DNA of 64,000 nucleotides, taken from assembly GCF_900167095.1 (NCBI RefSeq), contig NZ_FUXG01000014.1, forward strand, positions 55,621 through 119,620. The letters are read 5' to 3'. This document shows, in pieces, positions 36,338-47,200 of the stretch; the first letter of the stretch is position 1, and the number at the start of each line of letters is the position of its first letter. Source of the stretch: Oceanospirillum multiglobuliferum. GTDB lineage: Bacteria; Pseudomonadota; Gammaproteobacteria; Pseudomonadales; Halomonadaceae. The notes beneath the pieces were generated by a model. It was given only the letters and a program-made list of their open reading frames with translations. It did no database searches and was not told the DNA's origin. The translations under genes were made by a program, and so were the position numbers.

Positions 36338-37002
36338 CACCCCAAAATGACAGCAGCGGTTTTAAGACAGCACAACCCTCAAAATCTACTGCGATACTGA
36401 GCGATGTTACCGCCGTTATTTTAGCAGGCGGTCAAGGACAACGTATGGGAGGGCAAGACAAGGGCTTGGTTAACTTTTCTGGCCAACCAATGGTTCAACA
36501 TATTATTAAGCAGATTCAACCCAACGTACAATTCATCATGATCAATGCCAATCGTAATTTGGCACAGTATCAAAGCTTAGGTTTTCCAGTCATTGAAGAT
36601 ATTCATTCGGGTTATCAAGGCCCATTAATGGGGATGTTAACAGGGCTGACTTATGCTCAAACTGAGTGGGTGCTGTTTTTACCTTGCGATACCCCTATTT
36701 TACCCAGCCAATTAATAAAACGTTTATATAATGCAGCCACTGAGAATCAAGCTGATGTTGCTGTTGCGCATGATGGTGAATACTTACAACCCGTAGTGGC
36801 ATTGGTAAAACGCACATTAGCCCCAAGCTTGGAGCAATGGCTCAATGATGGTAAGCGTAAAATAGACCGTTGGTTTATGCAGCACCGTATGATTGTGGTC
36901 AGTTTTGCCGAGCAAATGGCATACCCCCCACTAATGAATTTGAACACCTCTGAAGAGTTGCAAGAGTTTGAGCTATTACAAAGCAAAATAAACGCTTGCT
37001 GA
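36334..37002 (+). CDS. mobA: Molybdenum cofactor guanylyltransferase
   Basis: MobA attaches GMP to molybdopterin to make the MGD form of the cofactor. The signature VTAVILAGGQGQRMGGQDKG is at about residues 25-45. GYQGPLMGMLTGL and FLPCDTPILP follow, the latter containing the metal-binding aspartate. Length is 222 residues, including an N-terminal extension of about 24 residues before the nucleotide fold. It starts within the tupC stop codon. Confidence 0.92.
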   Translation: MTPQNDSSGFKTAQPSKSTAILSDVTAVILAGGQGQRMGGQDKGLVNFSGQPMVQHIIKQIQPNVQFIMINANRNLAQYQSLGFPVIEDIHSGYQGPLMGMLTGLTYAQTEWVLFLPCDTPILPSQLIKRLYNAATENQADVAVAHDGEYLQPVVALVKRTLAPSLEQWLNDGKRKIDRWFMQHRMIVVSFAEQMAYPPLMNLNTSEELQEFELLQSKINAC

Positions 37003-37157
37003 TGCTTTCCGGCTATCGGTCGGAATATTTTACATAACGGCGTATTCTTCTACGCAAGATTTAGTAATAGCCCTTCAGATTAGTCCCGCTTTTTTTGTCC
37101 CCCTAATGTCTATACTGGCATTTCTCAGTATACGATCTGGAGCTTTTCGGAGCTTTT

Positions 37158-37187
37158 TTGACTTTGTTCAGCACGACTTTGGAATAT
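37158..37187 (+). promoter_or_regulatory. Possible sigma70 promoter of mobB operon
   Basis: TTGACT (37158-37163), an 18-bp spacer and GAATAT (37182-37187) lie in the 242-bp gap between mobA and mobB. The -10 match is modest. A directly repeated GGAGCTTTTC-like sequence precedes it. I found no Moco-riboswitch-like structure here. Confidence 0.35.
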
Positions 37188-37244
37188 TACTTGCGATAAC
37201 CCCGCAAGGTTTAAGCGACTCTACGCATAATCAAGGTGTGCTGA

Positions 37245-37808
37245 ATGGCAATGTTTCCAATTCCCGTTTTAGGTTTTGCTGCATTTAGCGGTACAGGTAA
37301 AACGACCTTATTAAAAAAAGTGTTGCCGCTGTTAAAAGCCACTGGCTTGAGAATTGCGGTAGTTAAGCATGCACATCATAACTTTGAGGTCGACCAAGCG
37401 GGCAAAGACAGTTATGAACTGCGTAAAGCAGGTGCTAGCCCAATGCTAATTTGTTCAAGTCAGCGCCTTGCATTGATGCTCGACTATGACCAAAGCAGAG
37501 AGCCTAAGCTGCATGAGGTGATTGACTTTCTGCCTTTGCATCGACTCGATGCGGTGTTGGTGGAGGGGTTTAAATCAGAAACCTTCGATAAAATCGAGCT
37601 ACACCGTCCTGCAATGGGTAAGCCTCTTTTGGCGGAGACCGACACCAATATTATTGCCATTGCCACCAATCAACCCAAGCGTCTCACCGAACAATGCCCT
37701 GCACTGCCACGCTTAGATTTAGGCAATGCCGAGCAGATCACCGCCTTTGTTATCACTCAGATTGAACAGCAGCGTCAAAAACTTCAGGAGACTTGCAATG
37801 TCGGTTAG
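37245..37808 (+). CDS. mobB: Molybdopterin-guanine dinucleotide biosynthesis adaptor
   Basis: A 187-residue P-loop protein with GFAAFSGTGKTTLLKKV at the N-terminus and VVKHAHHNFEVDQAGKDSYELRKAGA, typical of MobB, plus VLVEGFKSETFDKIELHR. MobB binds GTP and assists MobA. Either ATG 37245 or ATG 37251 may initiate. The stop lies inside moeA. Confidence 0.92.
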   Translation: MAMFPIPVLGFAAFSGTGKTTLLKKVLPLLKATGLRIAVVKHAHHNFEVDQAGKDSYELRKAGASPMLICSSQRLALMLDYDQSREPKLHEVIDFLPLHRLDAVLVEGFKSETFDKIELHRPAMGKPLLAETDTNIIAIATNQPKRLTEQCPALPRLDLGNAEQITAFVITQIEQQRQKLQETCNVG

Positions 37809-39066
37809 TTGTTTTGACCTTAGTCCCAAAACATTGAGCCTGAATGAAGGGCGTCAACAGTTACTGGACCAGATAGCCTCTGCTACACCGCCTGAGCATC
37901 AGCTTTGTCATATCGAGCAACTGAGTGGAAAAGTACTGGCTGAAGACCTGATCTCACCCATCAATGTGCCTGCTCAAACCAATGCCGCAATGGATGGCTT
38001 TGCTATACAGATTCCAGAAGGACAAGGCGCACTTGCTACGTACAAACGGGTTGGCAGTGCTTTTGCCGGAAAAGGTTTCTCAGGTGTATTAAATGAGGGT
38101 GAGGCAGTACTCATCACAACGGGCGCCCCTATTCCTGTAGGTGCTAATACGGTAGTGATGAAAGAGCTGTGTACGCTTGATGGAGAGCACGTCAGATTTA
38201 ATGCCACTGAGCAGGTCAAGCGCCATGACAATATTCGTCAGGCGGGAGAGGATCTTAGTAAGGGGCAGGTCGCACTCACACGCGGCACACGTTTACGGCC
38301 AGCCCATCAGGGGCTAATCGCCTCATTAGGACTTGAGCAGGTTGAGGTCTATCGCCCCTTAAAAGTGGCTGTTTTTTCAACGGGTGATGAGGTGGTTGCA
38401 CAAGGCCAGCCTTTACCCGCTGCCAGCATCTACGACACCAACCGCTTTTCACTGATCGCCTTATTACAAGCGCTGCATTGCGAAGTGATTGACTTGGGCA
38501 TTTTACCCGACCAAGAAGCCGCGCTAGCACAGGGCCTTAGTCAAGCGGCTCAACAGGCGGATGTAGTGATCTCATCAGGCGGTGTCTCTGTCGGAGATGC
38601 AGACTATATCAAATCAGCTTTAGCACAGGTTGGTGAGACTGCCTTTTGGCGTTTGAATATCCGTCCCGGACGTCCTTTTGCATTTGGCTACATTCACAAG
38701 ACCGATAAAACTCAGGCGCTTTTTCTAGGTTTACCGGGCAATCCAGTCGCGGTGATGGTGACTTTTTTGCAACTGGCGCAACCTGCATTACGTCAGCTGC
38801 AAGGTGAGCAAAACTGGCAAGTTCAAAGCCTCCCTGCCATTGCAGCAGAGACGATGCGCAGCCGTGAGGGTCGCACTGACTTTCACCGAGGTATATTCAG
38901 CGTCAATACAGGTGGTCAGCTAGTTGTGCGTACTACGGGTAGCCAAGGCTCAGGTATTTTACGCTCAATGGTTGAGGCCAACTGCTTAATTCAAATTCCA
39001 GACCCCATTGCAAGGGTTCAAGAGGGTGACTTGCTGATTATTCACCCCTTTGCCGATCTACTTTAG
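37798..39066 (+). CDS. moeA: Molybdopterin molybdenumtransferase
   Basis: MoeA inserts molybdate into adenylated molybdopterin. The start at ATG 37798 (MSVSCFDLSP) has AGGAG upstream and overlaps mobB by 11 bp; a longer frame inside mobB is rejected. The 422-residue protein has NVPAQTNAAMDGFAI, TTGAPIPVGANTVVMKE, VFSTGDEVV, VISSGGVSVGDADYIK and the GLPGNPVAVMVTF domain motif. All four MoeA domains seem present. Confidence 0.95.
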   Translation: MSVSCFDLSPKTLSLNEGRQQLLDQIASATPPEHQLCHIEQLSGKVLAEDLISPINVPAQTNAAMDGFAIQIPEGQGALATYKRVGSAFAGKGFSGVLNEGEAVLITTGAPIPVGANTVVMKELCTLDGEHVRFNATEQVKRHDNIRQAGEDLSKGQVALTRGTRLRPAHQGLIASLGLEQVEVYRPLKVAVFSTGDEVVAQGQPLPAASIYDTNRFSLIALLQALHCEVIDLGILPDQEAALAQGLSQAAQQADVVISSGGVSVGDADYIKSALAQVGETAFWRLNIRPGRPFAFGYIHKTDKTQALFLGLPGNPVAVMVTFLQLAQPALRQLQGEQNWQVQSLPAIAAETMRSREGRTDFHRGIFSVNTGGQLVVRTTGSQGSGILRSMVEANCLIQIPDPIARVQEGDLLIIHPFADLL

Positions 39067-39120
39067 CGACGCCCCTTTAAAACACCTGACCGCATAGCAG
39101 AATAACAAGAGAGTTTCCCC

Positions 39121-39945
39121 ATGACCGACCAAGCTCAAACACAACATCCCTCAGGCTTGACCCATTTAGATGCTCAGGGCAACGCTTCGATGGTTGATGT
39201 CACAGACAAAGCTGTGACGTTCCGCGAAGCACGCGCAGAGGCCTATGTGCAGATGCAGGCGCACACCTTGGCTCAAATTCTGAATGGCGGGCATAAAAAG
39301 GGGGATGTTTTAGCCGTGGCGCGTATTGCCGGTATTCAGGCGGCAAAAAAAACCAGCGACTTAATCCCTCTATGCCACCCGCTGCTGTTGACCAAGGTTG
39401 CCGTTGAGTTTTATCCAGAGCCAGCGCACAACCGCATCCGTATCGAAGCATTATGCAAGCTTTCCGGGCAGACTGGGGTTGAGATGGAAGCGCTAACCGC
39501 AGCCTCTGTCACAGCTCTGACCCTGTTTGATATGTGTAAAGCCGTGGACAAAACCATGGTCATCAGCGGTATTCAAGTACTAGAGAAAAAAGGTGGGCGC
39601 TCGGGTCATTGGCAACATCCCCATACAGAGGCGGTAGCCTCAACCTCCGCAGCTTACACCACAGCCCCCGCAACAGATGCACCTGCAAACAGTATTCAAG
39701 TGCGCTTTTTTGCACAGCTCAAGGAGCAACTGGGCTGCGAGCAGCAGTGGATTGAGCTAAGCCAACTTGAGGCTCACACCTTGGATGGCGTGTTACAGCA
39801 CCTTCAGCAGCAACAGCCTGATTGGCAAGCAGCACTGGCGGCAAACAACCTGTTGATGTCGATCAATCAAAATATGGTCAAGCGTCAAGCTAGGGTTACG
39901 GCAGGTGATGAAGTAGCTTTCTTCCCACCCGTTACCGGCGGTTAA
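39121..39945 (+). CDS. moaCD: MoaC-MoaD fusion (cPMP synthase accessory plus molybdopterin synthase small subunit)
   Basis: Residues 1-165 are complete Moa[34 protein letters not shown], and [20 protein letters not shown] followed by CKAVDK. After a linker rich in Ala/Thr/Pro (about 166-190) residues 191-274 are complete Moa[16 protein letters not shown] through [12 protein letters not shown], with the C-terminal Gly-Gly that becomes the thiocarboxylate. The frame is continuous with no internal stop. In most bacteria these are two genes. MoaC makes cyclic pyranopterin monophosphate with MoaA, and MoaD donates sulfur with MoaE, so the fusion links two consecutive steps. A processed form cannot be excluded. 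Confidence 0.93.
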   Translation: MTDQAQTQHPSGLTHLDAQGNASMVDVTDKAVTFREARAEAYVQMQAHTLAQILNGGHKKGDVLAVARIAGIQAAKKTSDLIPLCHPLLLTKVAVEFYPEPAHNRIRIEALCKLSGQTGVEMEALTAASVTALTLFDMCKAVDKTMVISGIQVLEKKGGRSGHWQHPHTEAVASTSAAYTTAPATDAPANSIQVRFFAQLKEQLGCEQQWIELSQLEAHTLDGVLQHLQQQQPDWQAALAANNLLMSINQNMVKRQARVTAGDEVAFFPPVTGG

Positions 39946-39984
39946 TTGCACCCTCACCAAGACCACTGAAACAAGGGGAAAGAG

Positions 39985-40464
39985 ATGGAACATCAGGCTG
40001 CCATAATTGAGATCGCTGTACAGCAAGCTGGCTTTGACACTGCCGCTATCCAGCAACAGATTACCGCCAACCGCAGTGATATTGGGGCAATTGTTAGTTT
40101 CACGGGCTTAGTGCGCGACTTTAATGAGAAGCCTGACGTGTTGTCTCTCACGTTAGAGCACTACCCCGGTATGACGGAGAAAGCGCTGCTTAATATTGCT
40201 GAGTCAGCCTGTCAGCGCTGGTCGATTCAGGCACTGACCATTGTGCACCGTGTCGGCTGTTTACGCCCTGCTGATCCAATTGTATTGGTCATGGTGGCCT
40301 CTGCTCATCGTCAGGATGCGTTTGACGCTTGTGCTTTTGTCATGGACTACCTGAAAACAGAAGCCCCTTTTTGGAAAAAAGAGAACACCCAACATGGGAA
40401 TTATTGGGTCAGTGCAAGGGCGTCCGATCAACAGGCTAGAACACGTTGGGAGCACTCAAAATGA
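39985..40464 (+). CDS. moaE: Molybdopterin synthase catalytic subunit
   Basis: A 159-residue MoaE with [50 protein letters not shown] and the active-site lysines in EAPFWKKE. It converts cPMP to molybdopterin using the MoaD thiocarboxylate. The start ATG has AAGGGG/AAAGAG upstream, 39 bp after the moaCD fusion; its stop overlaps the moaA ATG. Confidence 0.94.
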   Translation: MEHQAAIIEIAVQQAGFDTAAIQQQITANRSDIGAIVSFTGLVRDFNEKPDVLSLTLEHYPGMTEKALLNIAESACQRWSIQALTIVHRVGCLRPADPIVLVMVASAHRQDAFDACAFVMDYLKTEAPFWKKENTQHGNYWVSARASDQQARTRWEHSK

Positions 40465-41522
40465 CCCGCGTTGATGCGCCATTGTCTCACTCTCCCCATA
40501 CCCCATTGGTTGACCGATTTGGTCGAAAAGTCAGCTATGTGCGCCTTTCTGTGACCGATCGCTGCGACTTTCGCTGTGTGTATTGCATGGGTGAGAACAT
40601 GAGCTTTCTCCCAAGAGAGCAAGTGCTCACCCTTGAAGAAATTGGACTTATTGCCCAAGCCTTTGCCGAGTTAGGCACCAATAAAATTCGTCTGACTGGT
40701 GGTGAGCCATTGGTGAGACGGGATCTGCTGCAACTGGTTCAAACCGTTGGTGATTTACCTCAAATCACCGATTTTGCCATGACCACGAATGGGTCTCAGT
40801 TGCCGACTTATGCGAAAGCACTCAAGGCAGCAGGACTCAAACGATTGAACATTAGCTTGGATTCCTTAATCCCTGAACGCTTTAAACAACTCACCCGAAT
40901 TGGCGATCTGAATAAGGTCATCAAAGGCATTGAGGCCGCCATCGAACAGGGCTTTAAAGGCATCAAACTGAATGCGGTGATCTTAAAGGGGCGTAATGAT
41001 GATGAGGTTGTGTCGCTGGTAGAGTTTGCTCTAGCAAAAGGGATCGATATCAGTTTCATTGAAGAGATGCCTTTAGGCGAAATCAACGAGCATCAAAGAG
41101 CCAGTACTTTTTGCTCCAGTGATGACGTGCGCGCCCTGATAGAGCAGCGCTATAGTTTGCTTGCCAGTACAGATCACACGCAAGGCCCCTCTCGGTATTA
41201 CCGAATAGCCTCGGCTCATGCACCTTGTCAGTTCAGTGAGGCTCAGTTACATCAAATCAAAATTGGCTTTATCTCACCTCACAGCCATAATTTCTGCGAC
41301 AGTTGCAACCGTGTTCGAGTCACCGCTGAAGGGCGGTTGTTACTCTGTTTAGGTAATGAGCACTCCGTTGACTTAAGAGCAACGCTACGCCAATACCCCA
41401 ATCAAATTGAACCATTGAAACAGGCTATTATCCAAGCGATGGATCTTAAACCAGAGCGCCATCATTTCAGTACAGAAGGCGAGGTGCAGGTGCTACGTTT
41501 TATGAATATGACAGGGGGATAA
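40461..41522 (+). CDS. moaA: GTP 3',8-cyclase (radical SAM)
   Basis: The N-terminal cluster motif is in [16 protein letters not shown] and the C-terminal second cluster in [21 protein letters not shown]. The protein ends in Gly-Gly, as active MoaA does. ATG 40461 overlaps the moaE stop (ATGA), giving 353 residues. It opens the pathway by forming the precursor that MoaC rearranges. It is the last gene of the Moco operon; no moaB or mog gene is in the window. Confidence 0.95.
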   Translation: MTRVDAPLSHSPHTPLVDRFGRKVSYVRLSVTDRCDFRCVYCMGENMSFLPREQVLTLEEIGLIAQAFAELGTNKIRLTGGEPLVRRDLLQLVQTVGDLPQITDFAMTTNGSQLPTYAKALKAAGLKRLNISLDSLIPERFKQLTRIGDLNKVIKGIEAAIEQGFKGIKLNAVILKGRNDDEVVSLVEFALAKGIDISFIEEMPLGEINEHQRASTFCSSDDVRALIEQRYSLLASTDHTQGPSRYYRIASAHAPCQFSEAQLHQIKIGFISPHSHNFCDSCNRVRVTAEGRLLLCLGNEHSVDLRATLRQYPNQIEPLKQAIIQAMDLKPERHHFSTEGEVQVLRFMNMTGG

Positions 41523-41667
41523 GCCAGCCCCATAGCGATTCATTAACATTGACTTATGTAAAATAATTGTAAATTCGCTGTTTGCAGGTGCTGAGCTGGA
41601 TTACTCTACGCGCTGGTTTATAATAACTTTTCAATCCAGTGTGATTTTTAAGCAAACAGGATCTTGT

Positions 41668-43095
41668 GTGTCAAAATTGCTGTCGCTACCTTCAGTGCTA
41701 GGCGCTTTAATAGTAAGTGCAATGACCTTTACTCTTATTGGCTGCTCTAATTCAGTGCCCAGAGAGCCTGTTGACCTTGCCAGTTTAGAAGTACCTGAGC
41801 AATGGCAAAGTGCCAGTAGCTCACCCTCTGCAAACAGATCTGCTACTGTACGCCACCCCCTTGAACAATCTCAGCAAACTCGTTGGATCTATCAGTTCAA
41901 CGACCTCTCTTTGGTTGAGTTGGTACAAACTGCTTTAGAGAAAAACCCCAGCCTATTAGCAAAAGCAGCACAAGTAAAACAGTCAGAGCAGAGCGTTAAA
42001 ATTGCAGGTGCATCGGTTTACCCTAGCCTTGATCTGACAGCAAGTACCCGTCGAGTAGAGTCTAGTAATGTAAGCACGACAACAAATAGCTTAAGTTTAG
42101 AGGCTCGCTATGAGTTGGATTTATGGGGAAAACTAAGCGCACAAGAGCAACAAGCTAATTACACTTATGCTGCGACTAAAACCAGTTTTGCAGGAGCCAC
42201 ATTAGATCTATCTGCCGATGTCGCTTCAGCTTGGTATCGTTTAATTCTGCAACAAGAATTGCTGCTATTATCGCAACAGCGTGAGGATACTTTAAGCAAC
42301 GCATTAAGCGTGGTTCAACAAGCCTATCAAAGAGGTTTGAAAACAGCGATAGACCTAAACAGCGCACAAGCCGCATTACAGCAAGAGCGTGCCAATATTG
42401 CCCAACAGAAACAGACTTTAACAGAGCAAGTTCGAGTATTGCAGCAACTTCTGGGCCGCTATCCTGATGGTAATACCCAACTTGCAAAAGGTTTACAGCT
42501 TCCTGTTTTGCCTGACTTTAAAACAAAAACGTTGCCTTCAGAGTTAATCTCTCGCCAACCCATATTACAAACTGCATGGCTAACACTATTAGCCGCTGAT
42601 GCCTCAATGGCAATGGCCAATAAGGCACGTTTCCCAAGCCTGGTTCTGTCTGCTTCTGTCGACCAAAATATTGATTGGAACTTAATCGCCAGCCTAACAC
42701 AGCCATTGTTTAATGCAGGCAAACTGGCCGCGGCTGAAGTACAAGCTGGTGCGAAAGTGCAACAACTTGAAAAGGAGTATCTGCAAAAACTATTTGCCGC
42801 CTTTGCCGAGGTTGAGAACGCTTTGATGTCGGAAACATCATTACAGCATCGTTACCAACTGGCAGAAGAAAACTTGAACAATGCTAGACAAACAACCGCC
42901 ATTCAACTCAGTCAGTATCAACTTGGGCAAATCGAGTTGAATCAGCTGCTTTCCTCTCAGAAAACAATGATTGATAGCCAAGCTTCTCTATTAGAGCTAC
43001 AGCACCAGCGTTTACAGAATCGAATTCGCCTATATAAAGCCTTAGGCGGACAGTTTTCGAATAGTAGCGAGCGCGAGCAATCTGAAACACTCTGA
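41668..43095 (+). CDS. RND efflux outer-membrane lipoprotein (NodT/OprM type)
   Basis: The start is taken as GTG 41668 behind AGGATC, giving a lipoprotein signal with lipobox LIGC (SVLGALIVSAMTFTLIGCSN). The 475-residue protein has two TolC-like repeats rich in Ala, Gln and Leu (LVQTALEKNPSLLAKAAQVKQSE and the C-terminal NNARQTTAIQLSQYQLGQIEL). It forms the outer-membrane exit duct for the adaptor and pump encoded next. Confidence 0.88.
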   Translation: MSKLLSLPSVLGALIVSAMTFTLIGCSNSVPREPVDLASLEVPEQWQSASSSPSANRSATVRHPLEQSQQTRWIYQFNDLSLVELVQTALEKNPSLLAKAAQVKQSEQSVKIAGASVYPSLDLTASTRRVESSNVSTTTNSLSLEARYELDLWGKLSAQEQQANYTYAATKTSFAGATLDLSADVASAWYRLILQQELLLLSQQREDTLSNALSVVQQAYQRGLKTAIDLNSAQAALQQERANIAQQKQTLTEQVRVLQQLLGRYPDGNTQLAKGLQLPVLPDFKTKTLPSELISRQPILQTAWLTLLAADASMAMANKARFPSLVLSASVDQNIDWNLIASLTQPLFNAGKLAAAEVQAGAKVQQLEKEYLQKLFAAFAEVENALMSETSLQHRYQLAEENLNNARQTTAIQLSQYQLGQIELNQLLSSQKTMIDSQASLLELQHQRLQNRIRLYKALGGQFSNSSEREQSETL

Positions 43096-43171
43096 TTCTT
43101 GGCAACAGTTTTATATTAACAATTCAAACAATATTCCCTTCTAATCAATAGTAATAGGATTGGGCTTAAGC

Positions 43172-44299
43172 ATGTGGAAAAAAATTCTTCCGGTTATCAT
43201 TCTTGCGGCCATGATTAGCCTAGGTATATGGATTAAAAACAACCCTCCTACTGCCAATAGAAACGCACCTAAAGCACAAGCGGCCATTACAGTTGAGGTT
43301 AAGCCGCTTTCGCTGCAAACCTACCCTGTATTGCTGTATAGTTATGGCCGAGTCAAGGCGCAGGCAGCTACACCTTTAATGAGCCAAGTGGGAGGTAAAG
43401 TTATTAAACTACACCCCGCATTTACGTTGGGCGGTCAGTTTAAACAAGGTGATGTTTTAGTAACGCTAGATGATATTGATGCGCGAAATGAGCTGAAAAT
43501 TGCCCAAGCCAACCTAGCACAAACACAACAGAGCCTGATTGAAGCAGAGGCAAATGCTGAACAAGCCCGCCAAGCATGGCTACTTTCCGGCCAACAAGGA
43601 GAGGCCAATGCCTTAGTGTTGCGCCAGCCTCAATTACAAACTGCACAGTCCAAAGTAAAGTCGGCACAAATCAGTGTGCAACAAGCGAAATTAAAGTTGG
43701 CCCGCACAACCATCAAGGCTCCTTTTTCAGGTGTTGTCAGTGTGCAGTCTATTGAATTAGGTCAAGTTGTTAATGCTGGAGCAGAGTTAGCCAAACTATA
43801 CAGTGAAAATGCATTAGAGGTACGTCTGCCCTTAACTGAACGCCAGCTGCCTTTTTTACCATTAAACGCTCAAGGTGTACCAAGCGCAGAGCTGATATTG
43901 AAGTCTAACCTAAGCGATAGCCCAATAGCCGCACAAATTGTGGCGATGGATGCAGAGTTAGATCCTGTGAGCCAACAGCTTTATCTATCAGCTCGACCTG
44001 AACAGAAGCATAACCTGCGCATAGGAGAGTACTTGCAAGCCCAAATTAAGGGGCAGGTACTGCAAGATGTTTTAGTCATCCCCAATAACAGCCTATACCA
44101 AGGGGGTTATGTTTATTTATATCGTGAAGGTACCTTGCAGAAACAAATTGTCAGTTTAATTTGGCAAGATGATCAAAATGCCATTATCAACCAAGGCTTG
44201 AGTGTGGGGGATCAGTTGGTGTTAACACCTTTGGGCCAACTACCCTCGGGCACTAAAGTGAAATTGGCTGGCACCTCTCAGCAGGGAGCGAAATCATGA
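43172..44299 (+). CDS. RND efflux periplasmic adaptor
   Basis: A membrane fusion protein of 375 residues. It has an N-terminal anchor (ILPVIILAAMISLGIWI), a barrel-sandwich half-motif (GGKVIKLHPAFTLGGQFKQGDVL), a coiled coil and the returning half (TTIKAPFSGVVSVQSIELGQVV). The ATG at 43172 (MWKKILPV) is preferred to a TTG 12 bp upstream. Its stop overlaps the pump start by 4 bp. Confidence 0.9.
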   Translation: MWKKILPVIILAAMISLGIWIKNNPPTANRNAPKAQAAITVEVKPLSLQTYPVLLYSYGRVKAQAATPLMSQVGGKVIKLHPAFTLGGQFKQGDVLVTLDDIDARNELKIAQANLAQTQQSLIEAEANAEQARQAWLLSGQQGEANALVLRQPQLQTAQSKVKSAQISVQQAKLKLARTTIKAPFSGVVSVQSIELGQVVNAGAELAKLYSENALEVRLPLTERQLPFLPLNAQGVPSAELILKSNLSDSPIAAQIVAMDAELDPVSQQLYLSARPEQKHNLRIGEYLQAQIKGQVLQDVLVIPNNSLYQGGYVYLYREGTLQKQIVSLIWQDDQNAIINQGLSVGDQLVLTPLGQLPSGTKVKLAGTSQQGAKS

Positions 44300-47200
44300 T
44301 TGCTTGGTTTGCCCGTAACCATGTGGCCGCCAACCTTCTAATGGTTTGCATGTTGTTGGCAGGGGTATCTTCCCTAATCAAAAAAGTACCTTTAGAGGTT
44401 TTTCCGACGGTTGAATCTAACGTAATCAACGTATCGGTGTCACTGCGCGGTGCCAGCCCTCAAGATATGGAGCAAGGTGTTGCGGTATTAATAGAACAAG
44501 AAGTGCAAGACCTTGAGGGTATTGAGCAAATTGTCAGCCGTTCAGTAGAGGGCAGTACCACAATCTCTATTGAGGTGGCTGATGGCTATGACGCCAAAGA
44601 AGTATTGGCTGATATTAAAAGCCGTGTTGATGCCGTCAGCAATTTACCTGATGCCGCAGATCAACCCCGTGTTGCCTTAGCCACACGAAAACGTGAAGTG
44701 ATATCAGTCACTGTGGCAGGCCAACTGTCAGAGACAGAGATTCGTCAGTTTGCTGAAAGTGTGCGTGATGACCTATTGCGCCTGCCAGGAGTTTCTCAAG
44801 TTGAACTGGATGGGGTGCGTGATTATGAGATCGCCATTGAAGTGTCTCAACATCGTCTACGTCAATACAATTTAACATTGGCGCAGATCAGTAACGCCAT
44901 CCAGAAGGATTCTACCGATCTATCCGCAGGTAATCTGCGCACTGCTAGTAATGATGTACTGTTAAGTTCAAAAGGTCAGCGCTATAACAAAACTGAGTTC
45001 GAAAACATTGTTGTATTAGCGCAACCCGATGGTGCAATTGTACGGTTGAAAGAGGTTGCAACGGTTGTTGACGGCTTTGAAGAAACCCCTCTTCGTACAC
45101 GCTTTAATGGCAAGCCTGCCGCAATGATTGATGTTTTCCGTGTGGGTCAAGAAAGTGCTATCTCTGTAGCTGATGCAGTGAAAACCTATATCAAAGCTCA
45201 GCAAGATAAACTCCCTGTTGGTCTAGAGCTAAGCTATTGGGATGATGACTCAGAAATCGTTAAAAAACGTCTCAATACGCTTTTAGAAAATGCAGCACAA
45301 GGTGGTGTTTTAGTTTTAGCGTTACTTACGCTGTTTTTAAGACCTGCCATCGCGTTTTGGGTGTTTATTGGCATTCCAATCAGCTTTATGGGGGCTTTTG
45401 TTTTCCTGCCGATGCTCGGCGTCAGCTTGAATATCGCCAGTTTATTTGGCTTTATTTTAGTACTGGGTATTGTGGTTGATGATGCGATTGTGACAGGGGA
45501 AAACGTTTATAGCCACCTGCGCAAAGCAGAAAGTGGTTTACATGCTGCAATTGTGGGCACACAAGAAGTTGCAGTCCCCGTTACTTTTGGGGTCTTGACT
45601 ACCGTTGTTGCATTTTTGCCATTGGCCTTTATTGAGGGTAGTCGCGGGGCTATCTTTGCTCAAATCCCCGCAGTGGTTATTCCTGTATTATTGATCTCGC
45701 TAATTGAATCTAAGTTTGTTCTACCTGCGCACTTAAAACATATCCGGTTACGTCATGAAAAAAGCAAACGCTCTAAGCTTGAAGTGTGGCAACAGGCTTT
45801 TGCCGATGGCTTTGAGCGTGCCATTCTACGCTACTACCGCCCAGCCCTAAAAGTTGTACTGCGCCACCGTTATAGCGCTTTGGCATTTTCGATTGGCTTG
45901 TTAATTATTTTAATTAATACATTAAGCTCAGGTTGGATGAAGTTCACTTTCTTCCCGAAAGTACCTAGCGAAACGGCTAGAGTGACACTTACCATGCCTG
46001 CGGGCACCGCATTTGATGTGACCGATCGCTATGTCATACTGATGACAGAAAAAGCCCGACAGCTACAAGAAAAGTATCGAGATCCGGCCACAGGTGAAAG
46101 TGTAATTTTACACATATTTTCAACCACAGGTTCTTCTGGCAGCAGCTCTAATATTGGTCGGGTACGCTTTGAGATCACTCCAGCTGAAAGCCGTACATCA
46201 ACCATTACCAGTATTCAGCTGGTTGATGAGTGGCGTAAATTGATAGGCAACTTACCGGGGGCTGAGTCTATTGCTTTTCGTGCGGAGTTAGGCCGAGTCA
46301 CTAGCCCTGTTGATATTCAGTTGAACGGCAACGACATGAAGCTATTAGAAGAGGTGGCAGACAAGGTTAAACAGCGCTTAGCAACCTATCCCACTTTATT
46401 TGAAATCAGTGACAGTCTTGCGGATGGTAAACAGGAGCTTCAGATTGAGCTTAAGCCACAAGCCTACCTTGTAGGATTAAACCGCACGGACTTAGTACGC
46501 CAAGTGCAACAAGCCTTTTTAGGTATTGAAGTACAACGTATTCAACGTGGACGAGAAGATGTCAGCGTGATGTTGCGCTTACCCGCTAATGAACGCCAAT
46601 CTTTAACTGATCTGCTCAGCGTTGATATTCTCACCAGCAGCGGAAATCGTATCCCTTTAAGCCAAGTTGCAGAGTTGAAACCGGCTAAAAGTCCTTCTGC
46701 AATTTATCGTATTGATGGCTATCGCACGGTGAATATCACCGCAGATATGGATAAAAAGAATACTAATGCCACAATTTTAAACCAAGACCTGACAGCCTTT
46801 ATGGATCAACTGACACAACAATATCCCTCGATCAGTTACAGCTTAGAAGGTGAGGCCAAAGAGCAACAGCAATCATTTGGTTCTCTACAGTTTGGTTTAA
46901 CATTAGTTTTATTTGCCATTTATGGCCTATTGGCAATTCCATTTGCCAACTATGCGCAGCCATTTATTGTGATGTCGGTGATCCCCTTTGGCATTATTGG
47001 TTCTGTTATCGGCCATTGGATTATGGGGATGCCACTGACCATCATGAGTTTAATGGGGCTTCTTGCATTAGTAGGTGTTGTGGTAAACGACAGCTTGGTG
47101 TTAGTTGATTTTATCAATCAACAACGTAAAACAGTTAAAGGGCAATTGCACCGAGCCTTACTAAGTGCGGCCTCTGCACGTTTTCGCCCTGTCATGTTGA

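Noticed and set aside
37003..37244. Possible Moco riboswitch ahead of mobB-moeA-moaCD
   Set aside because: No recognisable conserved Moco-motif blocks; only direct repeats and a weak sigma70-like promoter.
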